From NCBI RefSeq assembly GCF_000485595.1, contig NW_014577187.1, forward strand, positions 480,645-511,884: a stretch of DNA of 31,240 nt, in the 5' to 3' direction. The position numbers and the translations under genes were made by a program. Below are positions 21,577 to 31,240 of the stretch, one piece after another (within the stretch, counting starts at the first letter, position 1; every line of letters starts with the position of its first letter). The DNA comes from Priapulus caudatus. Its lineage: Eukaryota; Priapulida; Priapulimorpha; Priapulimorphida; Priapulidae. Under the pieces are notes generated by a model. It was given only the letters and a program-made list of their open reading frames with translations, searched no databases and was not told where the DNA came from.

Positions 21577-22065
21577 AAGCACTAACGAGTTCTTTCAATA
21601 GGTGCATTCTGTATACAGTAGAGCATGTTCCTAAAACTGTTAGAAGAACCACTGATCTCGCGATCAGAGACAGCACCTACGATCATGTTTGCGATGTGAA
21701 ATGGTTCCACCCAAGAGCATGCAAGTTATTTGAGCATTGCTAGCTTACATGTGTGTACGCGAGTCATTTTCTATTGAGTAAAGGAAATTGTGCCAAAATT
21801 AGTGTATAGTATATTTGTAGTGTTCTTGGGAGCCATGCGATATAACTTATGTAGGGGGTGGGAAAACCATGACTGTGTATTTACCGCTATGCTTATTTAG
21901 CTATTAAACTACCTCACTTGCTGACCTGGCATTTGTTACTTGTTTTTAAAAGATCTAGATCTGAGCTTGCATTATGTTCTTGTAAAACATCTGCCAACAA
22001 CCATAAAGTGCTTCCAATAGTCTAACTACTGTCAACTGCACTAGTGTTGTGTTTTAATAGATTAA

Positions 22066-22071
22066 AATAAA
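22066..22071 (+). terminator. Canonical polyadenylation signal AATAAA for FDX2
   Basis: AATAAA lies about 490 nt after the FDX2 stop. An ATTAAA variant at 21903-21908 could serve a shorter 3' UTR. The 3' UTR is otherwise AT-rich without long repeats. Confidence 0.65.
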
Positions 22072-22758
22072 GCTGTAGTGCTAGAACTAGTATGGCAGCA
22101 AAAAATGACAAAGCAGGTGTCCGGTGAACATTGAACTCTTGATTTAAACACAGTAACCAGATTTAGCTAAATAATTAATCAATTAAATGTATATAACCAT
22201 TTAAACTAAATCTCGGTTCAATTTCCTTTATTTCTCATAATATACTCAAACAAAACACAATGCTACAATAAATATAAGTAATGAGCGAGTTGATATACAG
22301 ATCATACCTGTAATTTAAATTAGATTCCAATATACATGATTTCGAGGGATGATTTCAAGGCAAAACCTGACTGAATGCTTATTATATGATGGTCTTTTAC
22401 TTCAGCATTCACAAGCACATCACGTTGTTCTGTTGTTCATGTTTGTTTGGGTTTAATGTTTAAAGTAAACAACAGAATAATTCACTTTACATTTCTTGTA
22501 TGCAGAACTTAGACATTCACCATCACATCGACAATTGGAGAGGGGGAGAGAGAGCTAGAGAGAGGGAAATTGAGAGAAAGCGAGAAGAGAGATAGAGCGA
22601 GAAGAATCTGACAAGTTTTAGTAAAGGACAATGTAAGTGAGGCTAAAAATGATAACCTTTGTTGGGTGGAAGCTGTGGTCGATGAACCAAACTCAATTCA
22701 TGAGAAGAACGATCAGTTATCACTACAGGTTATGACATGGTATATATATATATATATA
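22072..22758. other. Anonymous sequence with GA and TA microsatellites
   Basis: An imperfect (GA)n tract lies at about 22540-22605, and (TA)n at 22741-22758 abuts the long foldback. No gene was recognised. Confidence 0.5.
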
Positions 22759-23359
22759 TCAGGAGTAGATAATAGGGAAGGAGTGTGACTTTAATAAACA
22801 AGGGAAATTCGTCATTTACTAGCCTTAGAATACCTATGATTTACTACGCGTAACTCAACCAACTTGAGCTCAAATCGTACACAGTACATTTGCCTAGCAT
22901 CGTGCGAAATCGTTTCCTCATATACACCCGCAATCCGGAGATACAGACTAAACCGTACGACACGATTTTCCATTCTGTTGCCAGCAAACTCGATGTGTTA
23001 ACCGCCTAACTCGAAACAAAAGGCAGCTGTAGATTGGTAAAAGGTTAGCTCAGCGAGCCACACCGCATTGCCAAGGGCGCAAGTCGTTAGTAGCTGCCTT
23101 TTGTTTCGAGTTAGGCGGTTAACACATCGAGTTTGCTGGCAACAGAATGGAAAATCGTGTCGTACGTTTTAGTCTATCTCCGGATTGCGGGTGTATACGA
23201 GGAAACGATTTCGCACGATGCTAGGCAAATGTACTGTGTACGATTGGAGCTAAAGTTGGTTGAGTTACGCGCAGTAAATCGTAGGTATTCTAAGGCTAGT
23301 AAATGACGAATTTCCCTTGTTTATTGAAGTCACACTCCTTCCCTATTATCTACTTCTGA
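22759..23359. mobile_element. 601-bp long-arm foldback sharing the TCAGGAG terminus
   Basis: The left arm 22759-23028 (about 270 bp) and right arm 23092-23359 are near-perfect complements with a 63-nt loop. The termini are TCAGGAGTAGATAATAGGG on the left and the complement of TCAGAAGTAGATAATAGGG on the right. They match the tiny hairpin family, especially 8597-8643 and 15438-15456. The left end inserts in (TA)n, and the right end abuts another foldback, so no target duplication can be delimited. There is no open frame of note. Confidence 0.85.
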
Positions 23360-24151
23360 TCAAGAGCGGATAATACCTAGAGTGTACAACGGAAAAACGG
23401 GAAAATAGTGCTATTTCACGACTACATTATTCTACTTTGCCTGCGAGTCTAGAATAATTTGATGGTATTGCATTAAGCAGAATTCTTTGCTCTCTAAAAC
23501 AAGACCAACCGCTTGTCAATACGATACTCCTAGGCGGAGATATCGGCTCCTAAACCTCCCCTCCCACATGCCAAACGCCACCTCGAATCCACTTCTGCCA
23601 CCATCCTACACGCGGGTAAGCATTTTGGCTATCGGTTTCCGTCACCACTTGGAGCGCTGATAATTGATGTCATATGCCCAAATTTGGTACTGTTACTACA
23701 CTTAGTAACTGAGCTGCGTTGTAAAAACTTGATGGAGCCGGCTCCATCATGACGGGCGTTAGCCGTGCTAGGAAAGATAATGGAAGATAAGGGCATAGGC
23801 GATGCCCCCGAATGTCACCTATGATAACCGAAGCGCCGTCCATTCATAAATTTATCGCGGAAAAACCGAACTTTCACGAAGCAACGCTTAGCCGCGTGTA
23901 GGATGGTGGCAGAAGTGGATTCGAGGTGGCGTTTGGCATGTGGGAGGGGAGGTTTAGGAGCCGATATCTCCGCCTAGGAGTATCGTATTGACAAGCGGTT
24001 GGTCTTGTTTTAGAGAACAAAGAATTCTGCTTAATGCAATACCATGAAATTATTCTAGACTCGCAGGCAAAGTAGAATAATGTAGTCGTGAAATAGCACT
24101 ATTTTCCCGTTTTCCGTTGTACACTCTAGGTATTATCCGCTCTTGTTCTGA
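23355..24151. mobile_element. 797-bp long-arm foldback abutting the previous one
   Basis: The left arm runs to about 23615 and the right arm from 23892 (about 260 bp each), with few mismatches and a 276-nt loop. Left CAAGAGCGGATAATACC is mirrored by GGTATTATCCGCTCTTG. The terminal bases TCTGAT/TCAGAA overlap the last bases of the preceding element, and the right end TTCTGA is followed by TATATATA. The loop contains a 20-bp perfect palindrome centred on GGAGCCGGCTCC (23730-23749). No transposase is visible. Confidence 0.8.
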
Positions 24152-26080
24152 TATATATACATGACACCTGCTATGGTATTTGATGAGTAAAATATAAAGT
24201 GTGCAGAACTTATATTTTAACATGTTCTTCTTCCACATTTACCTTCCACTGAATCTACAGAGCAAATGATAAACAGATTGAAATCTCAGATAGAATTCTA
24301 AATAGACTGCATAATCATTAGTCACACCTTGAAGATTTAAAAAAAAATCTAGCTCCGAGTCAACACACACATGGAATAAAGATATGTGATGAATTTATGC
24401 GCAAGCTCCATGTTCAGTTACTACACTGACACTTGTGTATATTTCACTGACAACCGGTAAACCATCGCGTTGTTACAGCTCCATGCACAAATGTGCACAA
24501 TAAGCAACAACCATAAGATCTTTGGGACCTCTTATAAAGAGGAAATACCTATCGAATATATACATAATAATCATAATTACCTATCATTAAGTTAACCAAG
24601 ACAGATACGCTGCTACAACTTTGGTAACAGATTTCTATTATCACAGACCTAGACAAACTTGCACACATCACAGAAACATTTCTCGGATATTCGTGAGAAA
24701 ACTGAACAATTTCAAAGACATTTCCTATTGCTGTTTGTGAAACTAATGGGAAATTAGTAGAAATTGAGATATCCACATTCTTTCAATCGGATAGCCTACG
24801 CTGCATTACTATTCTCAGCAGGCAGATATAACTTGAAATTCTGCAAACATTAATTGTGATGAAATATGGTTTGAGTTGCGGATCAAAGCGACAGTCTCAC
24901 CACAACATTTGCCAAACATTCAGAAATTTTCTCAAGTAATTCTAAATAGAAAAGACTTGAAGTGACTTTGCACCATAGGTGTCAACACTGTCTATTGCAC
25001 TTGCTGAAATAATTTGGGTCTTGATATTGGGTGACTCGGTCTGTAAAACATGTCACAGAGATGACCAAGTAGGGTGAAAGGGCTTATTAGGTCTATAAAC
25101 GTTAGAAACTATTATGTTTTTAACTTAAATTTTTTTTAAATCCTCACGAGTACAACCGCTCATAATTCTCGTTCAGTGTCAACGTCCGTAACGAATAGTT
25201 CATAAATAATTGCAAATAAATGTTAATTCCACTACACCACTTCCAAGCATCATCGTCTCTCTCACCGGCACATCATCAGCTGGCTATTACATAATCAGGT
25301 CATTTGCCCACTTCAGCTTCTTCACTAAATATCACACAATATTGCTTAGTATGAAGTAGGAAGACCTCTCGCTACTGGAATATTAGAAGCTACGTTGCTT
25401 ATTGAATTTACATATTATGCAAATACCTGTCTATCGGATAGCAGGTTTTCTTTTACTCCAGTTCATTCCATCGTACAGCAGATTTTCTTTTACTCCAGTT
25501 CATTCCAAATCTCAGTTAATTTACCCTGCAAGTATGCCTTGCAATCATTTTTCTTTTAATTTATAAATTTCTTGTTTGATTCGTGGCAACATTTGGATGC
25601 TGTGCATTCACTTAATTTTACGACACCATGTGACAAAGGTACAGGCTGGACCCCATGAATATAGAAAGCTTGGGACCAGTCCAGTTCTGGATCAGTGAAA
25701 ATTCTGAACCATCAAAGATGATGTTAGAAAAGGTAAAATATTGCATATACTGCATTATTACTGATATAACTTACATAAAGCATAAACCTAACCAAGGCTT
25801 ACTGGACCTCTTTCTAACAAACTGTTAGTGCTGTGGTGCAGGTTTACTGCACTATAACATAAAAATTAGTAATTAGTAGATGAAGCTAACGTTCCTTAGA
25901 ATCAAATCACCATTCCGAACCATCGAAGCTGCCTAATAATTGGATTTTACAGATTTGTACGGTTCAACCTGTAACTTCATTTACATACACACATATTATC
26001 ACATAATGATTACGTATAGTGCATTTACGCACGACAGTGAACAATGGTTTCGATATATGCTATTGAATTAAATATTAAAT
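24152..26080. other. Anonymous AT-rich sequence with a 37-bp direct duplication
   Basis: TTTTCTTTTACTCCAGTTCA is tandemly duplicated with a 37-bp period (25440-25472 and 25477-25509). No gene, RNA or inverted repeat was recognised. The short minus-strand frame at 24549-24776 has no known domain. Confidence 0.5.
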
Positions 26081-26215
26081 TGCACACACATGCACGCACC
26101 CACACGCACGCATCTACACACGCACACATGCACGCACCCACACGCACGCATCTACACACGCACACATGCACGCACCCACACGCACACATGCACGCATCCA
26201 CGCATCCACACACAT
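26081..26215. repeat. Higher-order CA repeat, 38-bp unit
   Basis: About 2.5 copies of a 38-bp unit contain CACACATGCACGCACCCACA and CGCACGCATCTACACACG, followed by shorter GCATCCA units. The Cys/Val-rich minus-strand frames are by-products. Confidence 0.85.
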
Positions 26216-27110
26216 GTGTAACACCAGACAAAGGTAGAGGAACAAGTCGTTGAATATTGTCGAACAGGTTAACGAGGTCTTGTAACAGACCAATAACACT
26301 CCAGGGGAAGGACCTGTTAAAAAGCAACAGGGGGAAGCAGCAAGATAGAACCCACATTTCGACATCTAGACAATGAGGTAAATGGAATGAGAAATTTAAG
26401 ATCAATGTAAGAAATTCTGCCAGGCAGCATTAAGAAGAGCCAAAAATGGTTCACGTATTTGTTTCTGTATTTTTTCAAATTTTATAAAATAACGTTATTT
26501 TAGAGTAAAACATTTATTGCACCGGACATGCATTGGATTGTAACCATATATTAAGATAAATTGCTACATGAGTTTGTAACTGACTATTTCTCCATCACGA
26601 TGCTCATAAAAGAATACAAATCACTGATGATATAGGTAAAACAGCGCATCTATCACCTCCGTGCAAATCAGCAGTCTACTGACGTTAAAACTTTTGGACA
26701 AACAAGGTGAAGAACAACATAATAATAATAATAATAATAATGGCAATGAAGATGAGTATGATGACGATGCAGATTGCAATTCCCATAATGATTATCATGA
26801 CAAGGATAAAAATGAGGATTTTTCTAATTCGTTAATTTCAATATAACATCGACTTTCCCTTGCAATAACAAGTGATAAAACATGTTGAAGGCATCTGACA
26901 ACAATTACAACAAAACAAGGGATGTTAACACTGACTAGTTACTTTTACAATTTGACTAATTACAAAAGCAAAACACTAACCCAAGGCATCAGGTCCAATC
27001 AGTGGCACCTGTCCATATCAACAATCATTGAAAATAGTATATTATGTCTTTTTTATATTACTTTACTTCAAAACACCAAGATATTGTTTACACGTACATA
27101 CGCTAAACTG
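26216..27110. other. Anonymous sequence with an (ATA)n tract
   Basis: (ATA)n lies at about 26718-26741. The open frames around 26661-26846 and 26922-27176 have no recognisable domain. No gene was recognised. Confidence 0.5.
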
Positions 27111-27124
27111 CCACCAGGTAGCGC
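27111..27124 (+). promoter_or_regulatory. CTCF-like motif
   Basis: CCACCAGGTAGCGC, one mismatch (tenth position) from the CTCF core CCASYAGRKGGCRS. A hairpin GTGACCTT/AAGGTCAC follows at about 27138-27166. Confidence 0.35.
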
Positions 27125-27329
27125 TGCTCAAAGTACGGTGACCTTCAAACCTAAAGGTAAGGTCACTTATGGTTAGGCGGCTGTTGCACACTCACAACGC
27201 TGAGAATTACATTAAAATACTGATATTACAACGACAGAGCATATTCGGCGAATCACTGATGTCCTAAGCTAATCTTGTTTGCCACATCCATGAGATGAGT
27301 TCCAGCTGTTGTTCATCGGACATTCGTTT

Positions 27330-27579
27330 CTCACTCCCATTCCTGCCAGGGTTCCTTTCTATGTCGCGACAGCCTTCGGCACCTCCCCCACTGCCCTTCC
27401 TGGCTTCCTTTCTATGTCGCGACAGCCTTCGGCACCTCCCCCACCGGTCACCTTCCTCCCAGGCTTCCTTCCTACGTCCTGACAGCCTGCTGGACCTCCC
27501 TACCAGGGTTCGTTTTAGTCACTGACAGCTGTGGACCTCCCCCACCGGTCACCTTCCTCCCAGGCTTCCTTCCTACATT
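27330..27579. repeat. Minisatellite, unit about 58-65 bp, left part
   Basis: Diverged tandem units contain GACAGCCTTCGGCACCTCCC, CCACCGGTCACCTTCCTCCC and AGGCTTCCTTCCTACGTC. About four units lie here, and one to two more lie at 28040-28130 beyond the inserted element. On the minus strand each unit carries GGGGAGGTGCCGAAGGCTGT, the same sequence as the end of the adjacent exon at 28120. Confidence 0.8.
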
Positions 27580-28036
27580 CAGAGATGAGAATGGCCCCGG
27601 ACGAAATCTGCGGGATATATTTCTACTTACTGGAAGAAATAGCGAAAAGCGCAATAGTGCAAGCACTGCATGTGTGAAGCACTTTCGGAGATGTGGTTGG
27701 GGGTGCTCTCCTAGAAATTTTTTCCAATTACATGTTTGCAGACCGTTTCTGAGGCACGAAATTTCGAAAACTAGCTTGTCATAAACGCCGCCATTACGCA
27801 CACATTTCACGCAGTGCGCGAATGATAGTAGATTTGGATCGGCCGCGGAATGGCGAGTCTCAGAGGGCCAAAAGAGCCATCGACTAGCCGCGGGGACAGT
27901 TTGTCACTGTTTGCGGTTGGCAGTACACCCCCCCCCCTACAGTTTTCTCAATGGATTTGAACGATTTGGAAAACTGATCTTTTTCGAAAGTGCAAAACGC
28001 GGGAAACCGCGGATCCACGGGAGATTCTCATCTCTG
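27580..28036. mobile_element. 457-bp non-autonomous DNA transposon inserted in the minisatellite
   Basis: Perfect 13-bp terminal inverted repeats CAGAGATGAGAAT lie at 27580-27592 and 28024-28036. The flanks carry TACAT on both sides (TACATT before, TACATA after). Minisatellite units continue on each side, so the insertion interrupts an older array. CAGAG-type ends recall hAT elements, but a clean 8-bp duplication is not visible, so the superfamily is uncertain. The interior is GC-mixed with a run of nine C at about 27930-27938 and no convincing transposase. Confidence 0.65.
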
Positions 28037-28095
28037 TACATAGCGACATCCTTCGGCACTTCCCCCACTGGTCACCTCCCTCCCAGGCTTCTTCT

Positions 28096-28271
28096 CTACG
28101 TCCTGACAGCCTTCGGCACCTCCCCGATGATGGTCTCTGTCTCGAATTCCTCCATCTCCTCCTCCAGCTCGTCGAGGTCCGACTGGATCTGGAAGTAGGA
28201 TGCGGCGCGCGTCGGCCACAGCATGTGCACGAGCACGACGTAGGCAAACAGGTCCGCCGAGCTGGTGACGG
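28096..28271 (-). CDS. GC-rich internal or terminal exon of an unrecognised membrane protein
   Basis: A splice acceptor TCTTGCCTTGCAG precedes 28271 on the minus strand. The frame (entered with two bases of a split codon) runs 57 codons to TAG at 28098-28096. It reads VTSSADLFAYVVLVHMLWPT, then a charged segment with DLDELEEEMEEFETE. A hydrophobic stretch followed by an acidic amphipathic helix suggests a membrane protein with a cytoplasmic or matrix tail. Third codon positions are strikingly GC-rich (46 of the first 50 codons) in an otherwise AT-rich region, a strong coding signature. A possible donor GAG|GTGCCG would end the exon at 28120 in phase 0. In that case the last seven codons (VPKAVRT) are intron read-through into minisatellite. 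I do not recognise the protein; upstream exons should lie above 28278 but none was identified. Confidence 0.6.
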
Positions 28272-28420
28272 CTGCAAGGCAAGAGACATCGCACGTTAGC
28301 TAGCTATTAAATACAGGTGTGTGTAGCTGGTGACGGCTGCAAGAGCGAACAGACGACATACGCACGTTAGACTAGACTATTAAAACAGGTAGTGTGCAGC
28401 TGGTGACGGCGTGACGATCG
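28250..28420. repeat. Tandem duplication spanning the exon's splice acceptor
   Basis: The phrase AGCTGGTGACGGCTGCAAG starts at 28260 and again at 28325; a shortened copy starts at 28398. Each is followed by a CGCACGTTAG-type segment, with units of about 65-73 bp. On the minus strand the first two copies both read CTTGCAG|CCGTCACCAGCT, so the acceptor and the first exon bases are duplicated. Confidence 0.8.
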
Positions 28421-28494
28421 TCGGCGTCGCAGTGGTACGGATCGAGCTCCGGTTCGGTCGGCGGCGATCGGTCGGGCGGTCTGGCTTGGTTTAG

Positions 28495-28875
28495 TCAATC
28501 AATCAGCCATCTAGCTAGCCATCCAGTCAGCCATCCAGCCAGACAGTCATCCATCCTGCCTGCCACCCACTCAGTTAACCAGCAGGCCTGCCTGCCATCC
28601 ACTCAGCTAACCAGCTAGCCTGCCTGCCACCCACCTAGCAGCAGCCAGGACAGCCTGCTATCCAACAGCAGCCAATTAGACCTGCCCTGTCACCACCTCA
28701 ACCCCTATCTGGCTAGCTACCTGCCACCCACTTAGCCAGCCAGTCAGACAGCCTGCTATCCAACCAGCCAGCCAATTAGCCTGCCTGTCACCCACTCAGC
28801 TATCTGGCTAGGCTACCTGCCACCCACTTAGCCAGCCAGACAGATAGCCTGCTATCCAACCAGCCACCCAATTAG
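28495..28875. repeat. CAGCC/TAGCC-rich tandem repeat, higher-order unit about 97 bp
   Basis: Built from CCAGCCAG and CCTGCCTGCCA subunits. A larger unit containing CAGCCTGCTATCCAAC and GCTACCTGCCACCCACTTAG recurs at about 28651, 28749 and 28845. Confidence 0.8.
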
Positions 28876-31148
28876 CCAGTTGCAGTAAGTGATGCTGTCA
28901 TGCCTCTACTAATGAATCCTCTGTCAAGATATCGTTTGGTGGATGTGACAAGAATTCCCATTCAAAAATACCACAGAATTGCAAGTAATCATTCGACAAG
29001 AGAAATCGTGCATTAGTGAAAGAAATCAATTGCTACTAAGCAAACCAGTAACGTCTCAAAATACGTAACTGTAGCCTGCAATGATTTGTGTCAGTTGTGG
29101 CATGGTATTTTGCCTCATATTCGCTATGGGAGCTCATTTTATGATTGTCAGTAAGTGTGCGTGTTTATATCAGCTAAAACGCATTTAAATTGACTACGTC
29201 ACAAATTTTCTATGGTGTATATTTGTAAAATGTTTGTTGCCATTTTTTTACATTAAAAGTAAGTACTAACTGGACTAAATCAGAACCTGACTAAATGTAT
29301 CGTCAAATTCTTACCTGATAAAATTGTTTCTCAACTAGTTAAAAATCCAAAAAACATGGACGATTGGATATTATAATCCTGACATTAATTGCTTGCTATG
29401 AGCTATGTATGAGTCATGAATGTATGTTTACATCGAACAATATAGTAAAATAGGAAGTATAATGCAGCAATTTAACCATAAAAAGTGAACAGAATTCACT
29501 GGGATTACTTACATTTTGTGAAAAAGTGGAAATATTTTTTTTTACTTTTACTATTTACGGTGACGTAATCACTTTAACAAGCACATCATTTCGACTAATT
29601 TTATTACAAAAGCAAGAACGCATCTGATGAGGGAAACAATGTGTAGAGGAGCCAATCCCAGTGATGCAGGTCCATTTATATAATATGCCGCTTCCCAGCT
29701 CCCAGTTATATAAAATTGCACGGTTGACTTCTATTCCTGAATCACACAAAAATTGGTATTCCCCGGTTGCCAGATAATTAAAATGGCCCAATCCAGCATA
29801 CCAAAAATAACTGTTACCCTTCCATATATATCTCCATCAGCGCTAAGTTATAATAACCTCTCGTGTTTCGCTTTGCGGACACGCATGCACCTTTTCCATT
29901 AAAATACGTGTGACATCACAGGTAATGAAAGTTAATTAAGACAGTTATTCCTGCAATTTTTCAGCTCGGGAAATATCTATGAAAATTTCAGGATAATTCC
30001 AGTCATAATAACTGACTTCTTTAACAGTCCTTTTCAAAAGCACAGCACAAGATCCAAATGCGTGTCAGCACCGCGACATGTTACACGAGAAAGGCTTACA
30101 GTTACACTAGCCGACAGCCCGTTAATAAAAAATTCTAGCGAAATCGAAATCTAGCTAAACACTCATGAAGAGCTAGCCAGTCAGGAGAAACATAGACACG
30201 TGAAAGGAGAGACATAGTTATCTAATCCGTGTTAGTTAATTAGTTAAATAGTTAATAGTTAATAGTTAATTAGTTAATAGTTATCTAATCCGTTATCTAA
30301 ACAGCTCATCTACTGCTGCACGCGGATTACACGGACACACTTGAGCCATTTCTAAGAATAAAATTAAGGTAGATAAGAGTTTAGAGGGTCCAGATAGGGG
30401 GAGACAGAGAGATCTCTAATAGTGAGAGAAACGATATATATAGAGAGAGAGGGGAAAGAGAGGGGGAGAGAGAGACATAGAAAGCGAGAGAGAACGCGAA
30501 ATGGGAGAGCACACAAACCGTGACAGAAAACTGACGCACAGAGTAAACTCGGGTCCCACCATATCGCATCACCGTGACACACAGATGCAACGTGGGCAGA
30601 CCACACAGATCAATAGCTGCGGAAACATTGCAGATACAGTACAGCGCAGACGATAGGCGACAAACGCAAACACAAAATCCTCGCCGACGATGAATACCAC
30701 ACGATCCGACGGCTCTCCCAGTGCTCAACCTCCGGATCATTTATCCGTAATTGCATCAGATAGCATGCCACCACCATATTCCATCTCAAACGAACGACAG
30801 CGATACACGACATATCAATTGCCTCGCATATTTAACAAAAAACTGGCTCGTTTGCATTCCTTGCACACGCCTTTTAATTTGGAAACGCATTTAAACGTAA
30901 TCTTTAGGAGGATTAAGATCATCCGTGCTGAACCAACAATTTATATAAAAAATGAATCCCTAGTAAAGGTGCACAACTCCTAAATCATGACTACTAATCC
31001 ACCCCATCCCATCTAGCATGATATGATGACTTATGATCATCAGAATTCCTTTCGTCGGTGATTAGTTGCAGCGTATTCCTTTGCTCGCATACAGTATATC
31101 TCGAGTCAAGCAAAGCTCTGCAGTTCCTGCCTTAACGATGGCAGGCTT
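28876..31148. other. Anonymous sequence with AT and GA low-complexity tracts
   Basis: A (TTAATAG)n-like tract lies at 30228-30285, and a diverged (GA)n/(GGGA)n tract at about 30395-30500. The open frames at 29555-29791 (minus), 30381-30740 (minus) and 30690-30983 (plus) show no recognisable domain. No exon pair with convincing splice sites was seen. Confidence 0.45.
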
Positions 31149-31240
31149 TCTCTCACAAACACACGCACGCACCTCATAAAGCACGCTGCCACGCACACAC
31201 GCACGCACCTGTACGTACGCACGCACGCACGCACGCACGC
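31149..31240. repeat. (CACG)n/(CA)n array running off the window
   Basis: Interrupted CACGCACG units continue to the last base, so the true end is outside the window. Confidence 0.9.

Noticed and set aside
23029-23091. tRNA-like sequence in the loop of the first long foldback
   Set aside because: GGTTAGCTCAGCGAG resembles an A box, but there is no B box or acceptor stem within the 63-nt loop.
27138-27166. Nuclear-receptor everted repeat (TGACCT...AGGTCA)
   Set aside because: The 15-nt spacing is not a standard arrangement, and the half-sites are explained by a simple 8-bp hairpin. There is no nearby promoter.
30690-30983. Protein-coding exon
   Set aside because: A 97-codon frame with no domain, no codon bias and no supporting splice sites.

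Overview
The window looks like nuclear DNA from an animal, probably a marine invertebrate. It has one clear intron-containing gene for a mitochondrial ferredoxin, sparse coding content, many CA/GA/TA microsatellites, TTAGGG-type telomere-like tracts, and a dense population of short foldback and MITE-like elements. I cannot name the phylum. Several near-perfect CTCF-type motifs would favour a bilaterian, but that is inference.

Layout. 1-3.1 kb: GA, CA and TA microsatellites and a ~60-bp C-rich tandem repeat, no gene recognised. 3.1-3.4 kb: a possible first coding exon on the minus strand with a GTAAGT donor, between two CTCF-like motifs. 3.9-4.9 kb: a scrap resembling the end of a LINE reverse transcriptase, a 14-copy 42-bp minisatellite, and a hAT-type MITE with a perfect 8-bp target duplication. 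5-7 kb: low-complexity and anonymous DNA. 7.0-13.1 kb: a TTAA-flanked foldback element, long CA/GA arrays, and tiny hairpin elements of one family. 13.2-19.6 kb: more of those hairpins, a 111-bp perfect hairpin, and foldbacks that carry TTAGGG-like repeats. 20.5-22.1 kb: FDX2, two coding exons on the plus strand with a polyA signal. 22.76-24.15 kb: two long, nearly perfect foldback elements back to back. 24.2-27.3 kb: anonymous DNA. 27.3-28.45 kb: a minisatellite interrupted by a 457-bp insertion, next to a GC-rich minus-strand exon of an unrecognised membrane protein whose splice-acceptor region is tandemly repeated. 28.5-31.2 kb: a ~97-bp tandem repeat, anonymous DNA and CA repeats.

The only gene whose function I can assign is FDX2, a 2Fe-2S ferredoxin of mitochondrial iron-sulfur cluster assembly. 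The most notable non-genic signal is a family of 41-52 bp perfect or near-perfect hairpins. They share only the terminal heptamer TCAGGAG, four have 5-bp target-site duplications, and a 601-bp long-arm foldback near FDX2 carries the same terminus.
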